64,000 bases of DNA. It comes from Acuticoccus sp963704595. Lineage in GTDB: Bacteria; Pseudomonadota; Alphaproteobacteria; Rhizobiales; Amorphaceae. The position numbers and the translations under genes are program-made. Position 1 is the first letter of the stretch. Every line of letters begins with the position of its first letter. The notes beneath the pieces are model-generated. The model worked only from the letters and a program-made list of their open reading frames with translations. It was not told the origin of the DNA and did no database searches. Below are positions 55,291-62,491 of the stretch, piece after piece. The stretch covers positions 3,038,001 through 3,102,000 of the forward strand of contig OY969922.1 of NCBI GenBank assembly GCA_963704595.1, read 5' to 3'.

Positions 55291-55578
55291 TGGAGAATTC
55301 CTGTTTGTTGCCGGCCAGCGGTGCGCGGGACACCGCCGCGCGGCGTCAGCCCACGGTCGGCAGCCTCCGGCCTTGGCGTTGCCGAACGCCCGGCATTGCA
55401 ATGACTTGGCTTACGAACCAGAGTGCCGCGGCGGGGGCCTGACCGGGCCGCCGCGACCTCGTGCGGAGCGCGCCGCGGGGCGCCGGCGATCCGGCGCTGT
55501 CGTGGCGGCGAAGCGGGGTCAACTCTCACACGAACTCTCCGGTCGAGACGAACCAAGTGGCATACGGTTGATGCAACA

Positions 55579-55595
55579 ACCTGTATCAAACAGGT
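55579..55595. promoter_or_regulatory. Inverted repeat ACCTGT-N5-ACAGGT, candidate operator
   Basis: A perfect 6-base inverted repeat with a 5-base centre, ending two bases inside the -35 box of the rightward promoter. A second symmetric pair, TTGAT-N12-ATCAA (55568-55589), overlaps it. The regulator is unknown. Confidence 0.6.
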
Positions 55596-55622
55596 GACAG
55601 GCTGGGTCAACCGCCCTATGCT
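55594..55622 (+). promoter_or_regulatory. Candidate sigma-70 promoter of the epimerase/LeuCD-like operon
   Basis: GTGACA (55594-55599) and TATGCT (55617-55622) with a 17-base spacer. Transcription would start about 100 bases before the TTG start codon at 55728. The adjoining inverted repeat is well placed for repression. Confidence 0.55.
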
Positions 55623-55727
55623 TTCGAAGCCGATTTGGCGTGAGGGCACGCCCCGTTCCGCGCCCCCGTCCACACCCGGCCGCACGCCCCGCGCGCTGCC
55701 GAGCCACCGTCTGAAGGAACCTCGACC

Positions 55728-56726
55728 TTGACCCTCCTCGTCACCGGCGCCGGCGGTTTCGTCGGCCTCAACATCCTCGAAGCCGCCCTCACCGCAGGGC
55801 AGACGGTGTGTGCGCTCAGCGACCGGCCGCTGTTCGCTCCCGCCCTCGACGTGCTGAAGGACCTGCCCGGCACGCTCGACGTCGTCACGGCCGACGTGCG
55901 CAACCCGAAGGCGATGACGGACGCCTTTGCACGGCACGACGTGGCACAGGTCATCCACGCCGCCGCGATCACGCTGGGGCCGGCAAGCACGCTGGCGCCG
56001 GCCGAGACGGTGATCGACGTCAACGTCGTCGGGACGATGAACGTGATGGAGGCGGCACAGGCGGCCGGGGTGCGGCGGTTCGTGTACCCGAGTTCGGTCG
56101 CGGTCTACGGACTCGCCCCGTTCCGCGCGCCTGTCGACGAGGCGACGGCGCCGACCCCCGCCGGCCTCTACGGCTTCACAAAGCTCGCATGCGAGCGGCT
56201 GCTCCTCGACGCCCACGCCCGCCATGGTCTTGACCTTGCCATCGGCCGCATCGTCGCCGTGTTCGGTCCGTGGGAGCACGACACCGGCGTCCGCGAGACG
56301 CTGAGCGCCCCGTTCCAGCTCGCCGGCCGCGCGCTCGGCGGCCTCTCCGCCGCCATGCCGGAAGGCGGCGCGCGCGACTGGACCTCGAGCCGCGACGTCG
56401 CCCGCGCGCTCCTCACGCTGGCGACGGCGGACGAACTCCCCCGCCGCATCTACAACATCAGCGCCAGCGAGATCTGGCACCCCCGCCTTCTGGCGGACGC
56501 GCTGTCGGAGCGCCTCGGCCGGCCCATCGACACCGCGATGAAGGACGGCGGCTCCGAGATCGCGTTCAACGACAACACCGACGCCGTGCGCAATCCGGTG
56601 AGCGGCGCCGCCCTCTGCGAGGATTTCGGATTCTCCTTCATGCCCGCCGCGGAGGCGGTGGCGGACTATGCCGACTGGGTCATGAGATCCGGCCGCGCCG
56701 CACTCGGCGCCGCCCCGGCGCGGTGA
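55728..56726 (+). CDS. NAD-dependent epimerase/dehydratase family protein
   Basis: 332 residues. TTG start is preceded by GAAGGAA; the sequence begins MTLLVTGAGGFVGLNILEAA, the Rossmann motif of extended SDRs. The catalytic Tyr and Lys are in YGFTKLACERLLL, with the Ser in VYPSSVAVYG. These enzymes epimerise, reduce or dehydrate sugars and hydroxy acids. It precedes the LeuC-like gene by 5 bases. Substrate not assigned. Confidence 0.85.
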   Translation: MTLLVTGAGGFVGLNILEAALTAGQTVCALSDRPLFAPALDVLKDLPGTLDVVTADVRNPKAMTDAFARHDVAQVIHAAAITLGPASTLAPAETVIDVNVVGTMNVMEAAQAAGVRRFVYPSSVAVYGLAPFRAPVDEATAPTPAGLYGFTKLACERLLLDAHARHGLDLAIGRIVAVFGPWEHDTGVRETLSAPFQLAGRALGGLSAAMPEGGARDWTSSRDVARALLTLATADELPRRIYNISASEIWHPRLLADALSERLGRPIDTAMKDGGSEIAFNDNTDAVRNPVSGAALCEDFGFSFMPAAEAVADYADWVMRSGRAALGAAPAR

Positions 56727-56731
56727 CCGGA

Positions 56732-58156
56732 ATGGCCGCGCGCACCCTCTTCGCGAAGGTGTGGGACGCGCACGTCGTCACCACGCGCGAGGACGGGGCG
56801 GACCTTCTGTGGATCGACCGGCACTTCGTCCACGAGGGTTCGCACCACGCCTTCGCGCGGCTCAAGGAACGCGGCGCACGGGTCGCGCGGCCCGACCTCA
56901 CCTTCGGCGTCGCCGACCACTACGTGCCGACCAGCACGCGCAGCCTCGCCGGCGTGTCCGGGCAGATCGCGGGGATGGTCGCGAAGCTGAGCGCCAACAC
57001 CGCCGCCAGCGACGTGACGCTGTTCGGGCTCGACGACCGGCGCCAAGGGATCGTCCACGTCGTCGGGCCGGAACAGGGGCTCACCCTTCCCGGCCTCACC
57101 ATGGTCTGCGGCGACAGCCACACCTCCACCCACGGCGCGTTCGGCGCGCTGGCGTTCGGCATCGGCGCCTCGGAGGTCGCGCATGTGCTGACCACGCAGA
57201 CGCTGTGGCAGAAGCGGCCGAAGACGATGCGCATCCGCGTCGACGGGATTTTGGCGGCCGGCACCAGCGCCAAGGATCTGGCGCTGACGATCATCGCCAC
57301 CATCGGCGCCGACGGCGGGCGCGGCCATGCGCTGGAATATGCCGGCAGCGCCGTCACCGCGCTCACGATGGAAGGCCGGCTGACGCTGTGCAACCTCTCC
57401 ATCGAGAGCGGCGCGCGTTGCGGGATGGTCGCGCCCGACGCGGTGACCATCGACTACCTGCGCGGCCGCCCCTTCGCCCCCTCCGGCGCCGATTTCGACG
57501 CGGCGGCAGCGGACTGGCTCGCCCTCGCCAGCGACGCCGACGGCGCCTTCGACCGCGAGATCGTCCTCGACGGGGCGAACGTTGCGCCCATCGTCACCTG
57601 GGGCGTCAGCCCGGAGGATGCGCTGCCCGTGACGGGATCGGTGCCGGTGCCCGATTCGCTCGCAGACGGCGCGCGCGCCAACCATGCGCGGGAGGCCATC
57701 GAGTACATGGGTCTCGTTCCCGGCCAGCCGCTCTCCGAGATAGTGGTGGACCGTGTCTTCATCGGCTCCTGCACCAACAGCCGGATCGAGGATCTGCGCG
57801 CCGCGGCAGCGGTGCTGGCGGGCCGCAAGGCGAAGGTGCCGGGGATCGTCTCGCCGGGCTCGACGCCGGTGAAGCGGCAGGCGGAAGCAGAAGGCCTTGC
57901 CGCGATCTTCACCGAGGCGGGCCTTACCTGGGTGGAATCTGGCTGCTCGATGTGCGTCGGCATGAACGGCGACCTCGTGGCGCCGGGCGAGCGCTGCGCC
58001 TCCACCACCAACCGCAACTTCCGCGGCCGGCAGGGGCCCGGGGCGCGCACGCACCTGATGTCGCCCGCGATGGCCGCCGCCGCTGCCGTCACCGGCCACC
58101 TCACCGACGTTCGGCCGCTGCTCGAAGGCCGCGACCTCAGGGGGCCCGCCGCATGA
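56732..58156 (+). CDS. LeuC-like aconitase-family hydratase, large subunit
   Basis: 474 residues. Iron-sulfur ligands fit Cys in GSCTNSRIEDLR and the SGCSMCVGMN motif, as in 3-isopropylmalate dehydratase. GDSHTSTHGAFGALAFGIG is conserved. A GTG three codons upstream is an alternative start. The partner small subunit overlaps by ATGA. It may be biosynthetic LeuC, but Rhizobiales usually keep leuC and leuD apart and elsewhere, and the setting beside an epimerase and a lyase suggests a catabolic isomerase such as dimethylmaleate or citraconate hydratase. Confidence 0.86.
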   Translation: MAARTLFAKVWDAHVVTTREDGADLLWIDRHFVHEGSHHAFARLKERGARVARPDLTFGVADHYVPTSTRSLAGVSGQIAGMVAKLSANTAASDVTLFGLDDRRQGIVHVVGPEQGLTLPGLTMVCGDSHTSTHGAFGALAFGIGASEVAHVLTTQTLWQKRPKTMRIRVDGILAAGTSAKDLALTIIATIGADGGRGHALEYAGSAVTALTMEGRLTLCNLSIESGARCGMVAPDAVTIDYLRGRPFAPSGADFDAAAADWLALASDADGAFDREIVLDGANVAPIVTWGVSPEDALPVTGSVPVPDSLADGARANHAREAIEYMGLVPGQPLSEIVVDRVFIGSCTNSRIEDLRAAAAVLAGRKAKVPGIVSPGSTPVKRQAEAEGLAAIFTEAGLTWVESGCSMCVGMNGDLVAPGERCASTTNRNFRGRQGPGARTHLMSPAMAAAAAVTGHLTDVRPLLEGRDLRGPAA

Positions 58157-58767
58157 CGCCGTTCACCAAGGTCCATGCTGTTGCCTGTCCGCTGCCCTAT
58201 TCGAGCATCGACACCGACCAGCTCATCCCCGCCCGTTTCATGAGCCGCACGCGGGCGGAAGGCTACGGCCCGGTCCTCCTGCATGACGTGCGGCGCGATG
58301 GCGACGGCAACCTCGACCCCGCCTTCCCGCTCAACGATCCGGCGCGGGCGGATGTGGGGATCGTTGTCGCGCGGCGCAACTTCGGCTGCGGTTCTTCGCG
58401 CGAGGCGGCGGTCTATGCGCTGGCGGACGGCGGCATCCGCGCCGTGATCGCGCCGAGCTTCGGCGACATCTTCGCCTCCAACGCCGTCAACAACGGCCTC
58501 CTCCCCGCGGTGGTCGCGGAGGACGCCGCCGAGGCGCTCCTCGCCCACATCTCGGACGGGGCGAAGGCACTGACGGTGGATCTCGAGGCCTGCACGATCA
58601 CCGCCGGCAACGACGTTCATCCGTTCGAGATCGACCCGATCTGGCGCACCAAGCTCCTCAACGGCTGGGACGACCTCGACCTGACGATGCAGCACGCCGG
58701 CGCGATCGCGGACTTTGCGAAGGCGGACGCGCAGCAGCGCCCATGGGCCGTGCCGCGTCGAGACTGA
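58153..58767 (+). CDS. LeuD-like aconitase-family hydratase, small subunit
   Basis: 204 residues of the aconitase swivel domain. It has IDTDQLIPARFM at the N-terminus and the NFGCGSSREAAVYAL substrate-binding motif, typical of LeuD. Length agrees with the family. The ATGA overlap with the large subunit shows the two act together. Same doubt about substrate as for the large subunit. Confidence 0.87.
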   Translation: MTPFTKVHAVACPLPYSSIDTDQLIPARFMSRTRAEGYGPVLLHDVRRDGDGNLDPAFPLNDPARADVGIVVARRNFGCGSSREAAVYALADGGIRAVIAPSFGDIFASNAVNNGLLPAVVAEDAAEALLAHISDGAKALTVDLEACTITAGNDVHPFEIDPIWRTKLLNGWDDLDLTMQHAGAIADFAKADAQQRPWAVPRRD

Positions 58768-58807
58768 TGGTGAGATGTGTGCACCAAGGCGGCCGGGTGG
58801 CTGCGAG

Positions 58808-58882
58808 TGGTACGCCCTAGGGGAATCGAACCCCTGTTTCCGCCGTGAGAGGGCAGCGTCCTGACCGCTAGACGAAGGGCGC
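58808..58882 (-). tRNA. tRNA-Glu (anticodon CTC)
   Basis: 75 bases including CCA on the minus strand. The anticodon stem CTGCC/GGCGG (with a T-G pair) closes loop CTCTCAC, giving anticodon CTC. Acceptor and T arms are the same as in the TTC gene at 24.5 kb, including the G1-U72 pair; the discriminator is A rather than G. It reads GAG codons, abundant in this high-GC genome. Confidence 0.95.
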
Positions 58883-58899
58883 ATCGCGGTGTGGGGTGA

Positions 58900-58928
58900 T
58901 GAATAGTGGTTTTGATCCGCTGCGCCAA
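58900..58928 (-). promoter_or_regulatory. Sigma-70 promoter of tRNA-Glu(CTC)
   Basis: On the minus strand TTGGCG (58928-58923) and TATTCA (58905-58900) are 17 bases apart. The -10 box lies 17 bases before the mature tRNA, nearly the same spacing as in the other tRNA-Glu gene. Confidence 0.68.
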
Positions 58929-59059
58929 GACCTAATTTCGCCTTTTCCGCACCCGGCTTCAGGCGAAGGTGCGACCAAGCCGCTCAATCCGCCCCGCGCC
59001 CTGTGGCATCCACTGCGCCCGCCCTACCTTCAAAGCGGAAACCCAACGGGAGACGCGCG

Positions 59060-59437
59060 ATGAACAGGTTCACCAGACGCACCGCCCTCGGCTTCGGCCT
59101 CGCCGCGTTCCTCGCCATCGGCGGCGCGGCACAGGCTCACCACGGCTGGGCCTGGACCAGCGGCGGCAACATCGAACTCACCGGCATCGTCCGCGAGGCC
59201 AACCTCGGAATGCCGCACGGCGTCCTCACGGTGGATGCGGACGGCGAGATGTGGACAGTGGAGGTCGGACAGCCCTGGCGCAACGACCGGGCCGGCCTGA
59301 CCGAGGCGGACTTTGCGCCCGGCAACGAGCTCACCATCATCGGCGAGCCCGCCGCTGACCCCGCGGAGCGCAAGCTGAAGGCCGAGCGCATCAGGATCGC
59401 CGGCGAGATGCACGAGCTCTACCCCGAGCGAAGCTGA
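59060..59437 (+). CDS. DUF6152 family exported protein
   Basis: 125 residues. The N-terminus MNRFTRRTALGFGLAAFLAI looks like a Tat-type signal with twin arginines and a cut near AQAHH. The mature part is a small beta domain (HHGWAWTSGGNIELTG, PHGVLTVDADGEMWTVEVG) resembling DUF6152. Function unknown. It precedes a small membrane protein by four bases; the two families often occur together, which hints at a shared envelope or metal-related role. Confidence 0.76.
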   Translation: MNRFTRRTALGFGLAAFLAIGGAAQAHHGWAWTSGGNIELTGIVREANLGMPHGVLTVDADGEMWTVEVGQPWRNDRAGLTEADFAPGNELTIIGEPAADPAERKLKAERIRIAGEMHELYPERS

Positions 59438-59441
59438 GCCC

Positions 59442-59909
59442 TTGGAGCCATTCCTCGCAGCCCTCGAGGCGGCGCCCCCCGCCGTCTGGCTGCGGGGCGC
59501 GCGCTGGGGCTATGCCGCGGTCAACACCGCGCACATCCTGGGGATAGCGCTGCTGGTCGGGTCCATCGCTGCGCTCGACCTCAGGCGTCTCGGCGCCTTC
59601 CGCAGCGTTGCGATGGCGGACGCCGCGCGCCTCCTCACCCCCGTTGCGGCGTCCGGTCTGGCGCTCGCAATCCTCGCAGGCTTCTGCCTCTTCGCGCCGC
59701 GCGCCACCGAGTATGCCGTCAACCCGGTCTTCGTCGCCAAGGTGGCGCTCGTTGCCGCCGGCACGGCCTTCGCCATTCTCCTGCACGGCCCGCACCGCTT
59801 CCGGATCGACCGCCTTCCTGCGCGTAGCCGTGCGGCCTGCGCCGCGCTCTCGCTGGCGGTCTGGCTCTCCGTCCTCACCCTCGGCCGGCTGATCGCATTC
59901 ACCGGCTAG
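59442..59909 (+). CDS. Small membrane protein, DUF6644-like
   Basis: 155 residues from a TTG start directly after the DUF6152 gene. Four membrane segments are visible (about 25-45, 65-85, 95-115 and 130-150), with a His in VNTAHILGIAL and another in LLHGPHRF that could bind a metal or heme. No enzyme motif. The name is by general resemblance only. Confidence 0.7.
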   Translation: MEPFLAALEAAPPAVWLRGARWGYAAVNTAHILGIALLVGSIAALDLRRLGAFRSVAMADAARLLTPVAASGLALAILAGFCLFAPRATEYAVNPVFVAKVALVAAGTAFAILLHGPHRFRIDRLPARSRAACAALSLAVWLSVLTLGRLIAFTG

Positions 59910-59984
59910 GCCGCGCCGTTCGTTGCACAAAGGTGCGCGAAACGGGGCGGTTGCGGTTTGCAGAGGCTGGCGGAACGGCTTAGT

Positions 59985-60007
59985 CCTCAACCCAACAAAA
60001 TTTGAGG
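59985..60007 (+). other. Hairpin that could mask the udh ribosome site
   Basis: CCTCAA and TTGAGG can pair across an 11-base loop. The right arm contains part of the GAGGGGAAG ribosome-binding site, so folding could limit translation of the uronate dehydrogenase gene. Confidence 0.4.
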
Positions 60008-60016
60008 GGAAGAGCG

Positions 60017-60844
60017 TTGAAGACCATCGTATTGACCGGGGCATCGGGCGGCGTCGCAGGCATGATCCGGCCTCTCCTGCGCGACAAGTACAAGCTGCGC
60101 CTGTCCGACCGCGGCACCGCGCCAGCCGACCTCGGCGCCAACGAGGAGTGGCACCAGGCCGACCTCACCGACGCCGCGGCCATGGAAGCGCTGGTGGATG
60201 GCGCGGACGGCGTGATCCACCTCGGCGGCCAGTCGGTCGAGGCGGACTGGGACACAGTGGCGAAGCCCAATATCGAGGGCCTGCACAACATCCTCGCCGC
60301 CTGCCATGCCAAGGGCGTCGAGCGCTTCATCTTCGCCTCGTCCAACCACGCGATGGGCTTCTACCCGCGCCGCCGCTCCGTCGGCATCGACCAGGCGGTC
60401 CGGCCCGACGGTTTCTACGGCGTCTCGAAAGCGTTCGGCGAGGCGATGTGCTCGCTCTACGCCGACAAGCACGGCATGCGCTGCATGTCGATCCGCATCG
60501 GCAACGTCGGCTACGAGCCGCTCGACATCCGCCGCTTGTCGATCTGGCTGCACCCGGAAGACCTTGTCCAGCTCATCGAGATCGGCCTCGAGCATCCCGA
60601 GATCCACCATGCCATCGTCTACGGCTGCTCCGACAACGCGCGGGGCTGGTGGGACAACACCGCCGCCCATTCGCTCGGCTACGAGCCGAAGCACCAGGGC
60701 GAGGACCACCGCGACCATGCGCTGGCCGAGCAGGCCAAGATGCCGGCCGACAAGGTGGGCGACCTCTTCCAGGGCGGCACCTTCACCGCCGACGGGTTCG
60801 ACGGCGACCTCGACCGCACGCTGAAGGCCCGCCCGGTCCGATGA
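60017..60844 (+). CDS. udh: Uronate dehydrogenase-like NAD(P)-dependent oxidoreductase
   Basis: Oxidises galacturonate or glucuronate to an aldarolactone in the oxidative hexuronate pathway. 275 residues starting MKTIVLTGASGGVAGMIRPL, with DGVIHLGGQSVEADWD, SSNHAMGFYPR and YGVSKAFGEAM (Tyr/Lys of the extended SDR site), all typical of Agrobacterium Udh. TTG 60017 is chosen because the earlier TTG at 60002 lies in the ribosome-binding site. The neighbouring aldose epimerase and semialdehyde dehydrogenase support the role. Confidence 0.86.
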   Translation: MKTIVLTGASGGVAGMIRPLLRDKYKLRLSDRGTAPADLGANEEWHQADLTDAAAMEALVDGADGVIHLGGQSVEADWDTVAKPNIEGLHNILAACHAKGVERFIFASSNHAMGFYPRRRSVGIDQAVRPDGFYGVSKAFGEAMCSLYADKHGMRCMSIRIGNVGYEPLDIRRLSIWLHPEDLVQLIEIGLEHPEIHHAIVYGCSDNARGWWDNTAAHSLGYEPKHQGEDHRDHALAEQAKMPADKVGDLFQGGTFTADGFDGDLDRTLKARPVR

Positions 60845-61458
60845 CCGTCACCGCCGCCACCCTCGCCGTGTTCGTTCCGGCCGCGATGCTGGTGGCGGCG
60901 ACACCGGGCGCCAACAACCTCCTGTCCCTCGTCCACGGCGTGAAGGCCGGGTGCGGGCGCACGGTGGTGAGCCTGTTCGGCCGGATGGCGGCATTTGCGC
61001 TGCTGCTGATTGCGGTGGCGACCGGCCTCGGCGCGCTGCTCGCGGCCTCCGAGGTCGCGTTCCGGATCGTGAAGTGGGCGGGCGTCGCCTACCTTGCGTA
61101 TCTCGGCTTCAGGATGTGGCGCGCTCCGGCGGCCGACGTCACCGCCGGGGACATCGCGCCGGCAAAACTCCTGCGCAAGGAGTTCACCGTCGCGATCACC
61201 AACCCCAAGGCGATACTCCTCTTCACCGCCTTCATCCCGCAGTTCGTCGACACCTCCACCGGCGCGACGGGGCAGCTTTTCACCCTCGGTGCGGTCTACA
61301 TCGTGATCGAGTTCGCCATGGCCTCGCTCTACGCCCTCGCCGGGTCGCTGCTGCGGCGCGCCGATGCGCTCGCCCGGCGGGGCCGCCTGTTCAACCGCGT
61401 CGGCGGCGGGATGATGATGGGCGCCTCAGCCCTCCTCGCCACCGCGCGCAGAAATTGA
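60841..61458 (+). CDS. LysE-family translocator
   Basis: 205 residues, six predicted membrane helices. The N-terminus AAMLVAATPGANNLLSLVHG carries the family TPGANN motif, and FTVAITNPKAILLFTAFIPQ is conserved in RhtB/LysE exporters. ATG overlaps the preceding stop (ATGA). LysE-type proteins export amino acids; here the context is hexuronate oxidation, so the exported compound is uncertain. Confidence 0.88.
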   Translation: MTVTAATLAVFVPAAMLVAATPGANNLLSLVHGVKAGCGRTVVSLFGRMAAFALLLIAVATGLGALLAASEVAFRIVKWAGVAYLAYLGFRMWRAPAADVTAGDIAPAKLLRKEFTVAITNPKAILLFTAFIPQFVDTSTGATGQLFTLGAVYIVIEFAMASLYALAGSLLRRADALARRGRLFNRVGGGMMMGASALLATARRN

Positions 61459-61465
61459 GACCGCA

Positions 61466-62425
61466 ATGAAAACCTTCGGCACAATCGGCGGCAAACCCGT
61501 CCACGAAGCGACCCTCCGGGACGGCGACGTCGAGATCAGCGTCCTGTCGCACGGCGCGACCATGCGGGACTGGCGGGTGCCCGATGCAAGCGGCAGGCAC
61601 CAGTCGGTGATCCTCGGCTTCGACGATATCGGCCCCTACACCGACAACAAGCGCTCGTTCGGCATCCTCGCGGGCCGCATCGCCAACCGCGTGCGTGACG
61701 GCCGCTTCACGCTGAACGGGCAGACGTACCAGCTCGACCAGAACCAGAACGGCAACCACCTCCACGGCGGCAGCCAGGGCATCGGCCGCCAGCACTGGGA
61801 CATGGAGGCGGACGAGAAGAGTGCGCGCCTGACGCTCCGCAGCCCCGACGGCGCCATGGGCTACCCCGGCAACGTCGACTTCACCTACGTCATCTCGCTC
61901 GATGGCCACACCGTGACGTTCGACATCACCGCGGTGCCCGACAGGCCGACGCCGATCGCCCCGGCGCAGCACAACTACTACCGCCTCGGCGCCCCGCTCG
62001 CCGAGCACGTGATGACGATCCCCGCGAGCCGCACCACGGCGGTGGACGATGGCCTCATCCCGACCGGCGAGCTCAACACGGTCGACGGCACCCCGCTCGA
62101 TTTCCGCACGCCGAAGCGGATCGGCGACCAGAAGATCGACGACAATTTCTGCCTCGACGGCGAGCTGGCCTGCCATCTCCAGACCAGCGCCTACGTCCTC
62201 ACCATGAAGACGGACCGGCCCGGCCTGCAGGTATTTACGGGCTTCACGCTGCCTCAGTTCGAGACTCCGGGGCACGACGGCATCGTCTACGGGCCGTTCG
62301 CCGGCGTCGCCCTCGAGGCGCAGAACTTCCCCGATACGGTGAACAATCCGTCCTTCGGAAACATCATCGCGACCCCCGACCGGCCCTACCGGCAAACGAC
62401 GCGGGTCACGATCGTCCATGCCTGA
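61466..62425 (+). CDS. Aldose 1-epimerase family protein (mutarotase)
   Basis: 319 residues of the GalM fold. Conserved parts are FGILAGRIANRVRDGRFTL, NGNHLHGGSQGIGRQHW (His pair region) and APAQHNYYRLG with the catalytic His; FAGVALEAQNFPDTVN holds the catalytic Glu. It interconverts alpha and beta anomers, supplying the form needed by the uronate dehydrogenase. Follows the LysE gene by 7 bases. Confidence 0.9.
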   Translation: MKTFGTIGGKPVHEATLRDGDVEISVLSHGATMRDWRVPDASGRHQSVILGFDDIGPYTDNKRSFGILAGRIANRVRDGRFTLNGQTYQLDQNQNGNHLHGGSQGIGRQHWDMEADEKSARLTLRSPDGAMGYPGNVDFTYVISLDGHTVTFDITAVPDRPTPIAPAQHNYYRLGAPLAEHVMTIPASRTTAVDDGLIPTGELNTVDGTPLDFRTPKRIGDQKIDDNFCLDGELACHLQTSAYVLTMKTDRPGLQVFTGFTLPQFETPGHDGIVYGPFAGVALEAQNFPDTVNNPSFGNIIATPDRPYRQTTRVTIVHA

Positions 62426-62430
62426 GCGCG

Positions 62431-62470
62431 TTGAAATGGTAGGTCCAACGGTCTAGTTGCTAGGGCAACT
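62431..62470 (+). promoter_or_regulatory. Candidate promoter and hairpin ahead of the semialdehyde dehydrogenase
   Basis: TTGAAA (62431-62436) and a weak TAGTTG (62454-62459) are 17 bases apart. AGTTGC-N4-GCAACT (62455-62470) forms a perfect 6-base inverted repeat overlapping the -10. The short TGG-N5-CCA pair in the spacer is only vaguely like a GntR site. Confidence 0.35.
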
Positions 62471-62491
62471 TGAATTTGTCGGGAGAACCAC

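Larger units (their letters stand above)
55291..55727. other. Divergent regulatory region between the lyase and epimerase operons
   Basis: 437 bases with no coding signal that I trust. It holds the candidate promoter and inverted repeat listed separately. The long leader on the leftward side (about 250 bases) is GC rich with several short self-complementary stretches; nothing specific is recognised there. Confidence 0.5.

Noticed and set aside
56732..58767. Naming the hydratase genes leuC and leuD
   Set aside because: The family is clear but the surroundings suggest a catabolic paralogue. The symbols would imply leucine synthesis without support.
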